From contig DEIC01000056.1 of assembly GCA_002352285.1 (NCBI GenBank), positions 1 to 8,493 on the forward strand: a DNA stretch of 8,493 bases, given 5' to 3'. The position numbers were made by a program, and so were the translations under genes. Of this stretch, positions 1 through 6,159 are shown piece after piece (position 1 is the first letter of the stretch; each line of letters begins with the position of its first letter). A model generated the notes under the pieces. That model saw only the letters and a program-made list of their open reading frames with translations. It made no database searches and was not told the origin of the DNA. The stretch is from Alphaproteobacteria bacterium UBA2784 (GTDB lineage Bacteria; Pseudomonadota; Alphaproteobacteria; Micropepsales; Micropepsaceae).

Positions 1-93
1 GCGATCATCCAGCGCCTGCTGACAGAGGAAATGCTGGGCCGCCCGGGCAATGTAAAACACGAGGGCGGCAAGAACATCTTCACGATAGGCTAG
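1..93 (+). CDS. C-terminal end of an unidentified protein (partial)
   Basis: Reading from base 1 gives 30 codons without interruption, ending in TAG at 91-93. The visible tail begins AIIQRLLTEEMLGR and ends GGKNIFTIG. I do not recognise the family from so short a piece. It is probably the end of a real gene: the frame is open to the window edge, its composition is like that of its neighbours, and the stop lies only 4 bases before the next start, as expected for genes in one operon. The start and most of the gene lie outside the window. A chance open frame of 30 codons cannot be fully excluded. Confidence 0.5.
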   Translation, partial: AIIQRLLTEEMLGRPGNVKHEGGKNIFTIG

Positions 94-97
94 TCGC

Positions 98-646
98 ATG
101 CCGCGCATTCATCTCGTTCGCCACGGCAAGGCCGCCGCCACCTTTACCGAGGCCAGTGACCCCGGCCTTGATGCGCTGGGAAAGCAGCAGGCAGAGGCAA
201 CGGCGCAGCGTCTGGCGCTGCTTGCGCCGGTTCAATTGCTTTCAAGCCCGCTTAAGCGCGCGCGCGAAACCGCCTTGCCATTGGAAACACGCTGGCAACG
301 CAGCGCACGGATAGAGGACGCCATCGCCGAGATTCCGTCGCCCGGTATTGCGATGGACGCGCGTGGCGCGTGGTTGCGCGCGATTATGACCGGCACATGG
401 TCGGATGCGCCTGCGCCGCAGCGTCAATGGGCGCGCGATGTCGTTGCAACGCTGCTGGCGCTGCCGCATGACGTGATCGCGTTTTCGCACTTTGTGGCGA
501 TCAACGTCGCCGTCGCCCACGCGCTGGGCCGCGACGAGGTGACGGTTTTCCGCCCCGACAACGCCTCGATCACGATCCTTGAGTCTGACGGCAAGAACTT
601 GCGTGTGATCGAATTGGGCAGCGAGGCGGCAACCAGCGTGGGGTAG
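98..646 (+). CDS. SixA-like histidine phosphatase family protein
   Basis: This 182-residue protein belongs to the histidine phosphatase (phosphoglycerate mutase-like) superfamily, whose members form a phosphohistidine intermediate. The N-terminus carries the RHG signature (LVRHGKAA, Arg8-His9-Gly10). The second conserved arginine is in SSPLKRARETA (Arg54), a likely acid glutamate is near residue 78 (AEIPSPG), and the second catalytic histidine is His131 in FSHFVAIN. The core set Arg-His-Arg-His is therefore complete and the protein should be active. Its small size and lack of the mutase insertion fit SixA-like phosphatases better than glycolytic phosphoglycerate mutase. The second histidine is followed by Phe rather than the common Gly, which I recall from other bacterial members with a SHFVAIN-type motif. 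The substrate cannot be read from the sequence. There is no signal peptide, so it is cytoplasmic. ATG at 98 puts the beta strand and RHG at the usual place; the ribosome binding site is poor, consistent with coupling to the upstream gene. Confidence 0.85.
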   Translation: MPRIHLVRHGKAAATFTEASDPGLDALGKQQAEATAQRLALLAPVQLLSSPLKRARETALPLETRWQRSARIEDAIAEIPSPGIAMDARGAWLRAIMTGTWSDAPAPQRQWARDVVATLLALPHDVIAFSHFVAINVAVAHALGRDEVTVFRPDNASITILESDGKNLRVIELGSEAATSVG

Positions 647-670
647 GGGGCGTGTCGCCAGTCTTTTTCT

Positions 671-821
671 GCCTCCCCTTAGCTATAAGGGGAGGCGGGA
701 TTTGCTGGAGCGTAGCGACAGCAAGTCCGGTGGGGTTGCGAGACGCTGTATTGAGTTCGTCGATGGTGCCCCCCACCCGATCCGCAAGTGCGGATCGTGC
801 CTTCCCCAAATCGGGGGAGGC
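671..821. repeat. Composite palindromic intergenic repeat (interspersed-repeat type)
   Basis: This non-coding block is built from nested inverted repeats. Hairpin 1 pairs 671-680 with 687-696 (perfect 10 bp, gcctcccctt/aaggggaggc). Hairpin 2 pairs 698-707 with 719-728 (10 bp, one G-T pair). An enclosing stem pairs 729-735 with 771-777 (ggtgggg/ccccacc). Hairpin 3 pairs 778-786 with 789-797 (perfect 9 bp). Hairpin 4 pairs 799-807 with 813-821 (9 bp, one G-T pair). The outermost arms 671-678 and 814-821 are also inverted repeats of each other, so the element has defined symmetrical ends. The pattern (gggaggc, a tttgctg..cagcaag core, ccccccaccc, gggggaggc) resembles high-copy interspersed palindromes I recall from alphaproteobacterial intergenic regions; copy number cannot be tested here. 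It has no coding capacity, and no stem is followed by a T-run, so it is not a simple terminator. Confidence 0.75.
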
Positions 822-897
822 GGAAGATCAAGATGCATCTTTCAAGTACATCCAGTAGGGCGTTCAATTGTCGTTGTAAGGGAAGCGTGCCCAGCCC

Positions 898-2301
898 ATG
901 ACCGACCACCACTTCGCCACCGCCACTGAACTCACCCGCGCCTATGCGTCGGGCGAGATCACGCCCGTTGACATCGCCGGCATGATGCTTGCGCGCATCG
1001 AAGCGCTGGATGCCAGCGTCAACGCCTATTGCCATCTTGATCCCGAGACGACCATGGCCATGGCGGAGGCATCCGCCGAACGCTGGACAAATGGCACGCC
1101 GCTCTCACCGCTCGATGGCGTGCCGGTTGCCATCAAGGATCTTCTGGTGACCAGGGGCTGGCCAACCTTGCGCGGCTCGCTGACTGTCGATCGCACGCAA
1201 GCATGGAATGATGACGCACCCTCGGTCGCACGCCTGCGCGCGGCGGGTTGCGTTTTCACCGGCAAGGTGACGACGCCGGAATTCGGCTGGAAGGCCACGA
1301 ATGACAGCCCGCTGACCGGCATCACCCGCAATCCGTGGAACCTCGCAAAGACGCCGGGTGGATCATCCGGCGGTTCGGCGGCAGCGATTGCTGCGGGCCT
1401 CACCACACTGGCCATCGGCACCGATGCGGGCGGCTCCATCCGCATTCCCGCGTCGTTCTGTAACGTGTTCGGCTTCAAGCCCAGCTTCGGGCGTATTGCT
1501 GCCTGGCCGCTGTCGCCCTTCGGCACGCTGGCTCATGTCGGGCCGATGGCGCGTAACGTCGAAGATGCGGCGCTCTTCCTCGATGTCATGGCCGGACCTG
1601 ATACGCGCGATTGGTATAGCCTGCCGCGCGAAAGCCTGACCTATGCGGATGGGCTTCACACCGGCATCAAGGGCGCGCGCATCGCCTATAGCGCAACGCT
1701 TGGCTATGCCCGGGTCGATTCCGAGGTGGCAGAACTCTGCGCCGCCGCCGCCCGCGCGTTCGAGGCGCTTGGCGCGCATGTGGAGGCGATTGATCCGCTT
1801 ACGGATGATCCGCTGCCCGCCTTCAAGCCGCTTTATTATGGCGCCGCCCATCTTCTGCTTGGCAGATTGCCGCCGGAAAAGAAGGCGCAGCTGGAGCCAG
1901 CCCTTGCCGCCCTGGCAGAGGAGGGAAGCCGCCTCACCCTTGATGACTATCTTGCCGCCCAGCAGGCGCGCGCCGCGCTGGGCATCCGCATGCGCCAGTT
2001 CATGGAGCGGTATGATTATCTCCTCACCCCGCAGCTGGCGGTGCCCGCCTTTGATGTCGGCCTGATCGCGCCGAAAAGCCACGCCGACATGCCGTACTGG
2101 ACGGGCTGGACGGCCTTCACCTATCCCTTCAATCTCACGCAGCAACCGGCCGCCACCATCAATTGCGGCTTCACGCAGGCCGGATTGCCCGTCGGTATTC
2201 AGATCGTGGGCCGCAATTTTGAAGATCATGCCGTCTTGCGCGCCGCCTTCGCCTATGAGACGGCTCACCCGAACTGGCAGCGTCATCCCAAGGATTTCTG
2301 A
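898..2301 (+). CDS. Amidase signature (AS) family hydrolase
   Basis: This 467-residue protein is an amidase of the AS family, which hydrolyses amide bonds with a Ser-cisSer-Lys triad. All three residues are in place: Lys80 in GVPVAIKDLL, the cis-serine Ser156 in TPGGSSGGSAA, and the nucleophile Ser180 in GTDAGGSIRIP. The 24-residue spacing between the serines is that of the family (fatty acid amide hydrolase, GatA). The C-terminal part (around QPAATINCG, GLPVGIQIVG) is also typical of AS enzymes. The length suits a free-standing amidase. The adjacent genes are not gatC or gatB, so a role as GatA of the Glu-tRNA amidotransferase is unlikely. The substrate is unknown, and no signal peptide is visible. 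ATG at 898 is preceded by a purine-rich AAGGGA at 878-883, somewhat far away (14 bases). The NAD(P)HX repair gene begins 2 bases after the stop, so the two are probably translated from one message. Confidence 0.9.
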   Translation: MTDHHFATATELTRAYASGEITPVDIAGMMLARIEALDASVNAYCHLDPETTMAMAEASAERWTNGTPLSPLDGVPVAIKDLLVTRGWPTLRGSLTVDRTQAWNDDAPSVARLRAAGCVFTGKVTTPEFGWKATNDSPLTGITRNPWNLAKTPGGSSGGSAAAIAAGLTTLAIGTDAGGSIRIPASFCNVFGFKPSFGRIAAWPLSPFGTLAHVGPMARNVEDAALFLDVMAGPDTRDWYSLPRESLTYADGLHTGIKGARIAYSATLGYARVDSEVAELCAAAARAFEALGAHVEAIDPLTDDPLPAFKPLYYGAAHLLLGRLPPEKKAQLEPALAALAEEGSRLTLDDYLAAQQARAALGIRMRQFMERYDYLLTPQLAVPAFDVGLIAPKSHADMPYWTGWTAFTYPFNLTQQPAATINCGFTQAGLPVGIQIVGRNFEDHAVLRAAFAYETAHPNWQRHPKDF

Positions 2302-2303
2302 GC

Positions 2304-3785
2304 GTGACCGCATCCGACCACGCCATCGTCACCACCGCGCAGATGTCGGCGATTGACGCGCATGCTGCCGAGCGCGGCGTGGCGACGCTGACGCTGATGG
2401 AAAATGCCGGTCACGCGGTCGCCGATGAAATCCTGAAGCGCTTCTCCCGCCGTCCTGTGGCCGTGCTGTGCGGCCCCGGCAATAATGGCGGCGATGGCTA
2501 TGTGGTGGCGCGCATTCTGCGGGGCGAGGGCTGGCCTGTTGAGCTTCACCAATATGGCGACCGCGCCGCACTGAAGGGCGATGCCGCCTCGGTGGCCAAA
2601 CGCTGGTCAGCAGGCGTATCGGGCATGGACAATGTCTTCGCCAAAAAGCCGGAGCTGATTGTCGATGCCCTGTTCGGCGCAGGTCTGGCGCGCAAACTTG
2701 ATGACCAGATCGCCAGCATCATCGCGCGCGTGAATGAGGCCGCCATTCCTGTCGTCGCCATTGATGTGCCCTCGGGCGTGCATGGCGACACCGGCAAGCC
2801 GATAGATGGCATCTCGTTCCGCGCCGCGCTGACGGTGACGTTCTTCCGCAAGAAACTGGCGCATGTGATCTATCCGGGCCGCGCTCTGTGCGGAGAGATT
2901 GTGGTGGCGCAGATCGGCATACCGCCTGATGCGATGGAGCGCCTGTGGCCCGGTCGCGAACCGGCCTTGAGCGAAAACACGCCGCCGCGCCTCGCAGCGC
3001 CTGCACCTGACGCTCACAAATATCAGCGTGGCTATGCGATGGTGGTAAGCGGCGCGCCCGCAGCCACAGGTGCGGCGCGCCTTGCCGCCGCCGCCGCGTT
3101 GCGCAGCGGGGCAGGGCTGGTATCGGTTGCAAGTCCGCGTGAGTCCGTTGCCATCAATGCTGCGCATCTGACAGCCGTGATGGTGAAGCCGTTTGATGGC
3201 GTCAGCGGCTTTATGCGTTTGATCGAAGACAAGCGCATCAACGCCATCGTGATCGGGCCGGGATTGGGTGCAACGCCGTTGACGCGCGAGATGGTCGCGG
3301 CAACGCTTGCCAGCAAGGCGGCCGCCGTGCTTGACGCCGATGCGCTCACGTCATTCGCGGGTGATGCCGCTGGCCTCAAATCCATGCTGCGCCCCGATTG
3401 CGTGTTGACGCCCCATGTGGGTGAGTTCGAGCGTCTGTTTCCCGGCCTTCTGGAATCCGCGCCGGATCGCGCTTCGGCAGCGCTGGAGGCCGCGCGGCGC
3501 ATGGGCTGTGTGATCGTGCTCAAGGGGGCCGACAGCGTCATCGCCCGCCCCGATGGCCACGCGCGCATCAACACCAACGCGCCGCCCTGGCTGGCAACGG
3601 CGGGGGCCGGAGACGTGCTGGCGGGCATCATTGGCGGGCTGGCAGCACAGGGCATGAAGGTGGCAGACGCCGCCGCCGCTGGCGTCTTCATTCACGGCGA
3701 AGCGGCGAAAGCCTCGGGCTGGGGCATGACCGCCGACGACCTCCCGGCCCTCATCCCCCCGGTTCTGCGGAAGGTGATGGGCTGA
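2304..3785 (+). CDS. nnr: Bifunctional NAD(P)HX epimerase / ADP-dependent NAD(P)HX dehydratase
   Basis: This 493-residue fusion repairs NADHX and NADPHX, the damaged hydrated forms of reduced nicotinamide cofactors. The N-terminal YjeF_N epimerase domain (about residues 10-215) interconverts the R and S hydrates; it shows LMENAGHAVA, the binding loop CGPGNNGGDGYVVAR (56-70), VDALFGAGL and the segment AIDVPSGVHGDTG (152-164). The C-terminal ribokinase-like dehydratase domain (about 235-493) restores NAD(P)H, using ADP in bacteria. It shows HKYQRGYAMVVSG, IGPGLG (317-322), LDADAL (343-348), LTPHVGEFERLF (368-379), VLKGAD and ATAGAGDVLAGIIGG with the likely catalytic Asp437. Length and domain order match E. 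coli Nnr (YjeF). The start is GTG at 2304 with AGGA at 2291-2294, nine bases upstream; the next in-frame ATG (2343) would cut into conserved N-terminal sequence. It follows the amidase by 2 bases. The protein is expected to be cytoplasmic. Confidence 0.93.
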   Translation: MTASDHAIVTTAQMSAIDAHAAERGVATLTLMENAGHAVADEILKRFSRRPVAVLCGPGNNGGDGYVVARILRGEGWPVELHQYGDRAALKGDAASVAKRWSAGVSGMDNVFAKKPELIVDALFGAGLARKLDDQIASIIARVNEAAIPVVAIDVPSGVHGDTGKPIDGISFRAALTVTFFRKKLAHVIYPGRALCGEIVVAQIGIPPDAMERLWPGREPALSENTPPRLAAPAPDAHKYQRGYAMVVSGAPAATGAARLAAAAALRSGAGLVSVASPRESVAINAAHLTAVMVKPFDGVSGFMRLIEDKRINAIVIGPGLGATPLTREMVAATLASKAAAVLDADALTSFAGDAAGLKSMLRPDCVLTPHVGEFERLFPGLLESAPDRASAALEAARRMGCVIVLKGADSVIARPDGHARINTNAPPWLATAGAGDVLAGIIGGLAAQGMKVADAAAAGVFIHGEAAKASGWGMTADDLPALIPPVLRKVMG

Positions 3786-3888
3786 CCCCGCAGAAAATCG
3801 CCATTTTTGAGGGCGAAGCGGCCTTTTGTTTTCGGGGGCCGCTTGCTATAGACCCCGGCTTCGCGGGGGTGGGGTGGCCTTCAGCCTC
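3786..3888 (+). promoter_or_regulatory. Spacer with dyads and a possible tRNA promoter
   Basis: This 103-base spacer separates the nnr gene from tRNA-Leu. A perfect 8-bp stem pairs 3816-3823 with 3837-3844 (aagcggcc/ggccgctt) around a T-rich loop, and a shorter stem pairs 3798-3802 with 3812-3816. Both stems share base 3816, so they may be alternatives. The T-rich run at 3824-3832 follows the shorter stem by a few bases and could make a weak terminator for nnr. A -10-like CTATAGA lies at 3846-3852, about 37 bases before the mature tRNA 5' end. A matching -35 is not convincing (TTTTGT at 3824-3829 is the best at a spacing near 17). A GC-rich dyad (3853-3856/3865-3868) follows. The -10 is typical in sequence for housekeeping promoters of this class, but the assignment is an inference. 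Confidence 0.35.
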
Positions 3889-3972
3889 GCGGGCGTGGTG
3901 GAATGGCAGACACGCCAGGTTTAGGTCCTGGTGACGCAAGTCGTGGGGGTTCAAGTCCCTCCGCCCGCACCA
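3889..3972 (+). tRNA. tRNA-Leu (anticodon UAG)
   Basis: A complete class II tRNA folds by eye. The acceptor stem GCGGGCG (3889-3895) pairs perfectly with CGCCCGC (3962-3968), followed by discriminator A and an encoded CCA (3970-3972). The D-arm contains GTGGAATGGCAGAC. The anticodon stem CCAGG/CCTGG (3915-3919 and 3927-3931) closes the 7-base loop TTTAGGT, giving anticodon TAG at 3922-3924, which reads leucine CUA and CUG codons by wobble. The long variable arm (3932-3944, stem GAC/GTC) is as expected for leucine. The T-arm is GGGGG-TTCAAGT-CCCTC (3945-3961). Trigger factor starts 56 bases downstream with no terminator between, so the primary transcript may continue into tig. Confidence 0.95.
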
Positions 3973-4028
3973 GAATTCTCAACAGACAGGCCGCCGCAAA
4001 GGCGCGCCGAAGACGAACGGGTTTGACG

Positions 4029-5390
4029 ATGCAGGTGATTGAAACGGCAACCGACGGCCTCCGCCGCGAGTTCTCGATTGTGGTGGGCAAGGCTGATCTC
4101 GACACCAAGCTGTCGAGCCGTCTTGAGGAGTTGAAGGGTCAGGTGCGCCTGAAGGGCTTCCGCCCCGGCAAAGTGCCGATGAACCACATGCGCCGCGCCT
4201 TCGGCAAATCGGTGATGGCCGAGATCATCCAGGAAGCAGTTTCCGAGATGAGCGCCAAGGCGATCGAAGACCGCTCGCTGCGCCCCGCCCAGCAGCCCAA
4301 GATCGACCTGACGAGCGAGCTTGAGAACGTCGCCGACGGCAAGGAAGACCTGACCTTCAACATGACGGTCGAGCTGATGCCGGAATTCCAGCCCGTGGAT
4401 GTGGCGACCCTGTCGCTGGAGCGCCTGACTGCCGACATCGATGAAGCGGATGTGACCGCCGCCCTCAACCGCTTTGCCGAGCAGAGCCGCACCTATAATG
4501 CGCGCGCCGAAGGCGAAGCTGCCCGCGATGGCGATGCGCTGACCATTGATTTTGAAGGCCGCATCGACGGCACGCCGTTTGACGGCGGCAAGGGCGATGG
4601 CGTTCGCCTCGTCATCGGCTCGAAGCGTTTCATCCCGGGCTTTGAAGACGGTCTTGTCGGCGCCAAGGCTGGCGAGACGCGCGAAGTTAAGGTGAAGTTC
4701 CCTGACGACTATTCGACCAAGACGCTGGCAGGCAAGGATGCCGTATTCACCGTCACGGTGAAGGATGTCGCCGCCCCCGAAGACGCGCCGATTGATGATA
4801 CCTTCGCAACCAAGCTGGGCTTTGAAAGCCTTGCCAAGCTGAAGGATGCGATTTCAAACGACATCCGCATGAACTATGCCCGCGCCAGCCGCGGCCACAT
4901 GAAGCGCGCGCTTCTGGATGCGCTGGATGCCGGCCACAAGTTCGAGCTGCCCAAGGCGATGGTCGATGCCGAATTCGACCAGATCTGGCGCGCTGTCGAA
5001 GCCGAGCTGAAGCGCGAAGGCAAGACCGCAACCGATGAGGCCGAAAGCGAAGAGAAGATGAAGGACGAGTATCGCGCGATTGCCCAGCGCCGCGTGCGCC
5101 TTGGCCTCGTGCTCTCGGAAATCGGACGCCTCAACAAGATCGAGATCACGCAGGACGAGCTGTCGCGCGCCGTGGTCGGCCGCGCCCGCCAGTTCCCGGG
5201 TCAGGAAAAGCAGGTGATCGAGTTCTATCAGAAGAACCCGAATGCGCTCGCCGAAATCCGCGCTCCGCTTTACGAGGAAAAGGTCGTCGATTTCGCGCTG
5301 GAGCTTGCCAAGGTCACCGAGAAGAAGGTGTCGAAAGAAGACCTGTTCCTTGATCCCGATGAGCTGATCGAGCAGAACAAGGGCAAGTAA
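4029..5390 (+). CDS. tig: Trigger factor, ribosome-associated chaperone and peptidyl-prolyl isomerase
   Basis: This 453-residue protein is trigger factor, which docks at the ribosomal exit tunnel and shields nascent chains. The N-terminal ribosome-binding domain carries the signature GFRPGKVP (residues 43-50). The central FKBP-type prolyl isomerase domain runs from about 165 to 247 (GDALTIDFEG, GTPFDGGKGD, IPGFEDGLVGAKAGE, VKFPDDY). The helical C-terminal domain from about 250 forms the chaperone cradle, and the acidic tail LDPDELIEQNKGK ends it. Length is normal for the family. The frame stays open upstream to an ATG at 3903, but that lies inside tRNA-Leu; ATG at 4029 gives the family's usual N-terminus (MQVIETATDGLRREF). 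No strong ribosome binding site is visible. The gene ends in an intrinsic terminator at 5419-5453, so clpP is probably transcribed separately. It heads a protein-quality-control block with clpP, clpX and lon. Confidence 0.96.
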   Translation: MQVIETATDGLRREFSIVVGKADLDTKLSSRLEELKGQVRLKGFRPGKVPMNHMRRAFGKSVMAEIIQEAVSEMSAKAIEDRSLRPAQQPKIDLTSELENVADGKEDLTFNMTVELMPEFQPVDVATLSLERLTADIDEADVTAALNRFAEQSRTYNARAEGEAARDGDALTIDFEGRIDGTPFDGGKGDGVRLVIGSKRFIPGFEDGLVGAKAGETREVKVKFPDDYSTKTLAGKDAVFTVTVKDVAAPEDAPIDDTFATKLGFESLAKLKDAISNDIRMNYARASRGHMKRALLDALDAGHKFELPKAMVDAEFDQIWRAVEAELKREGKTATDEAESEEKMKDEYRAIAQRRVRLGLVLSEIGRLNKIEITQDELSRAVVGRARQFPGQEKQVIEFYQKNPNALAEIRAPLYEEKVVDFALELAKVTEKKVSKEDLFLDPDELIEQNKGK

Positions 5391-5418
5391 TCGGCGCCAG
5401 GCAGTCGCCAAGGATCAG

Positions 5419-5453
5419 AACGCCCCGGCGGCAACCCCGCCCGGGGCGTTTTT
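5419..5453 (+). terminator. Rho-independent terminator after tig
   Basis: A perfect 10-bp GC-rich stem pairs 5419-5428 (aacgccccgg) with 5441-5450 (ccggggcgtt) around a 12-base loop. It runs straight into five T residues (5449-5453). It begins 28 bases after the tig stop codon. This is the clearest intrinsic terminator in the window and separates tig from clpP. Confidence 0.9.
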
Positions 5454-5467
5454 CATGGAGCCACCCA

Positions 5468-5500
5468 TTCACCAAGCCTTGACCCAATCCCTATATTGGG
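5468..5500 (+). promoter_or_regulatory. Candidate clpP promoter with a dyad over the -10
   Basis: A -10-like CTATAT (5491-5496) has TTCACC (5468-5473) exactly 17 bases upstream as a fair -35, matching 4 of 6 bases of TTGACA. A perfect 6-bp inverted repeat, CCCAAT (5483-5488) and ATTGGG (5495-5500), straddles this -10, which would suit an operator for a repressor. A CTTGAC at 5478-5483 looks like a better -35 but lies only 7 bases from CTATAT, so the two cannot act as a pair. The leader from a start near 5503 would be about 35 bases. The site is predicted from position and sequence only. Confidence 0.45.
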
Positions 5501-5538
5501 GAGTGTGTAGAAAGATTCGCCTTTGAGATGGGTGTGCC

Positions 5539-6159
5539 ATGAAAGACCCCTTTGATCCCGTGATCGCCAGCGCGCTGATTCCGACCGTTACGGAAACGAC
5601 CAGCCGTGGCGAAACACGCTGGGATCTCTTTTCGCGCCTCTTGAAGGACCGCATCATCTTTGTCGCGGGCGCCATCGACGACAACGTAGCAACGGTCGTC
5701 ACAGCCCAGCTGCTCTTTCTGGAGTCCGAGAACCCCAAGAAAGAGATTTCAATGTACATCAACTCGCCCGGCGGCGTGGTCACGGCGGGCCTCGCGATCT
5801 ATGACACGATGCAATATATCCGCCCGCCCGTGGCCACCCTGTGCTTCGGCCAGGCGGCGTCGGCGGCTTCGCTTCTTCTGTGTGCGGGTGAAAAGGGCAT
5901 GCGGTTCGCGCTGACCAATTCGCGCGTGCTGCTGCATCAGCCCTCGGGCGGCTATTCCGGTCAGGCGGCCGATATGGCGCGCTATGCTGAAGAAATCGTG
6001 AAGATCAAACGCCGCCTGAATGCGATTTACGCGCGTCACACCGGTCAGGAGGAGGCCGCGATCGAAAAGGCGCTCGACCGCGACAAGTTCCTGACCGCCG
6101 ACGAAGCCAAGGCTTTTGGTCTGGTGGATGACGTTTTTGCCAAGCGCCCCGGCGCGTAA
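5539..6159 (+). CDS. clpP: ATP-dependent Clp protease proteolytic subunit
   Basis: This 206-residue protein is ClpP, the serine peptidase that forms a tetradecameric chamber and degrades proteins delivered by ClpX or ClpA. The triad is intact: Ser108 in GQAAS, His133 in LLHQPSGG and Asp182 in LDRDKFLTA, with the same spacings (25 and 49) as in E. coli ClpP. ENPKKEISMYINSPGGVV (64-81) is the usual strand and glycine loop, and RYAEEIVKIKRRLN is the handle helix. Two details depart from the common form: the nucleophile is followed by Ala-Ala instead of Met-Gly (GQAASAAS), and the residue before the catalytic His is Leu where Ile, Met or Val is more common. The N-terminus is short and polar, probably including a brief processed propeptide. 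ATG at 5539 is used; only a weak GAG (5525-5527) precedes it. The gene sits between the tig terminator and clpX, the genes for its partner unfoldase. Confidence 0.96.
   Translation: MKDPFDPVIASALIPTVTETTSRGETRWDLFSRLLKDRIIFVAGAIDDNVATVVTAQLLFLESENPKKEISMYINSPGGVVTAGLAIYDTMQYIRPPVATLCFGQAASAASLLLCAGEKGMRFALTNSRVLLHQPSGGYSGQAADMARYAEEIVKIKRRLNAIYARHTGQEEAAIEKALDRDKFLTADEAKAFGLVDDVFAKRPGA

Noticed and set aside
830..841. Perfect 12-base palindrome aagatgcatctt before the amidase gene
   Set aside because: It is continuous, short and without an associated promoter; a chance palindrome cannot be ruled out, and I could tie it to no regulator.
1363..2313. Long minus-strand open frame (316 codons) antisense to the amidase gene
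   Set aside because: It is the mirror of a GC-rich gene with strong catalytic motifs on the plus strand; its translation shows no recognisable domain and it has no supporting signals.
3032..3691. Minus-strand open frame of 219 codons within the nnr dehydratase domain
   Set aside because: It is a low-complexity Ala/Ser/Arg-rich translation opposite a well-conserved enzyme; a codon-bias shadow.
3903..4028. Upstream extension of trigger factor by 42 codons from ATG 3903
   Set aside because: This stretch lies in and after tRNA-Leu, and the normal trigger factor N-terminus begins at 4029.
5478..5496. CTTGAC and CTATAT as a -35/-10 pair for clpP
   Set aside because: Both hexamers look good singly, but only 7 bases separate them, far too close for a sigma-70 or sigma-32 promoter.
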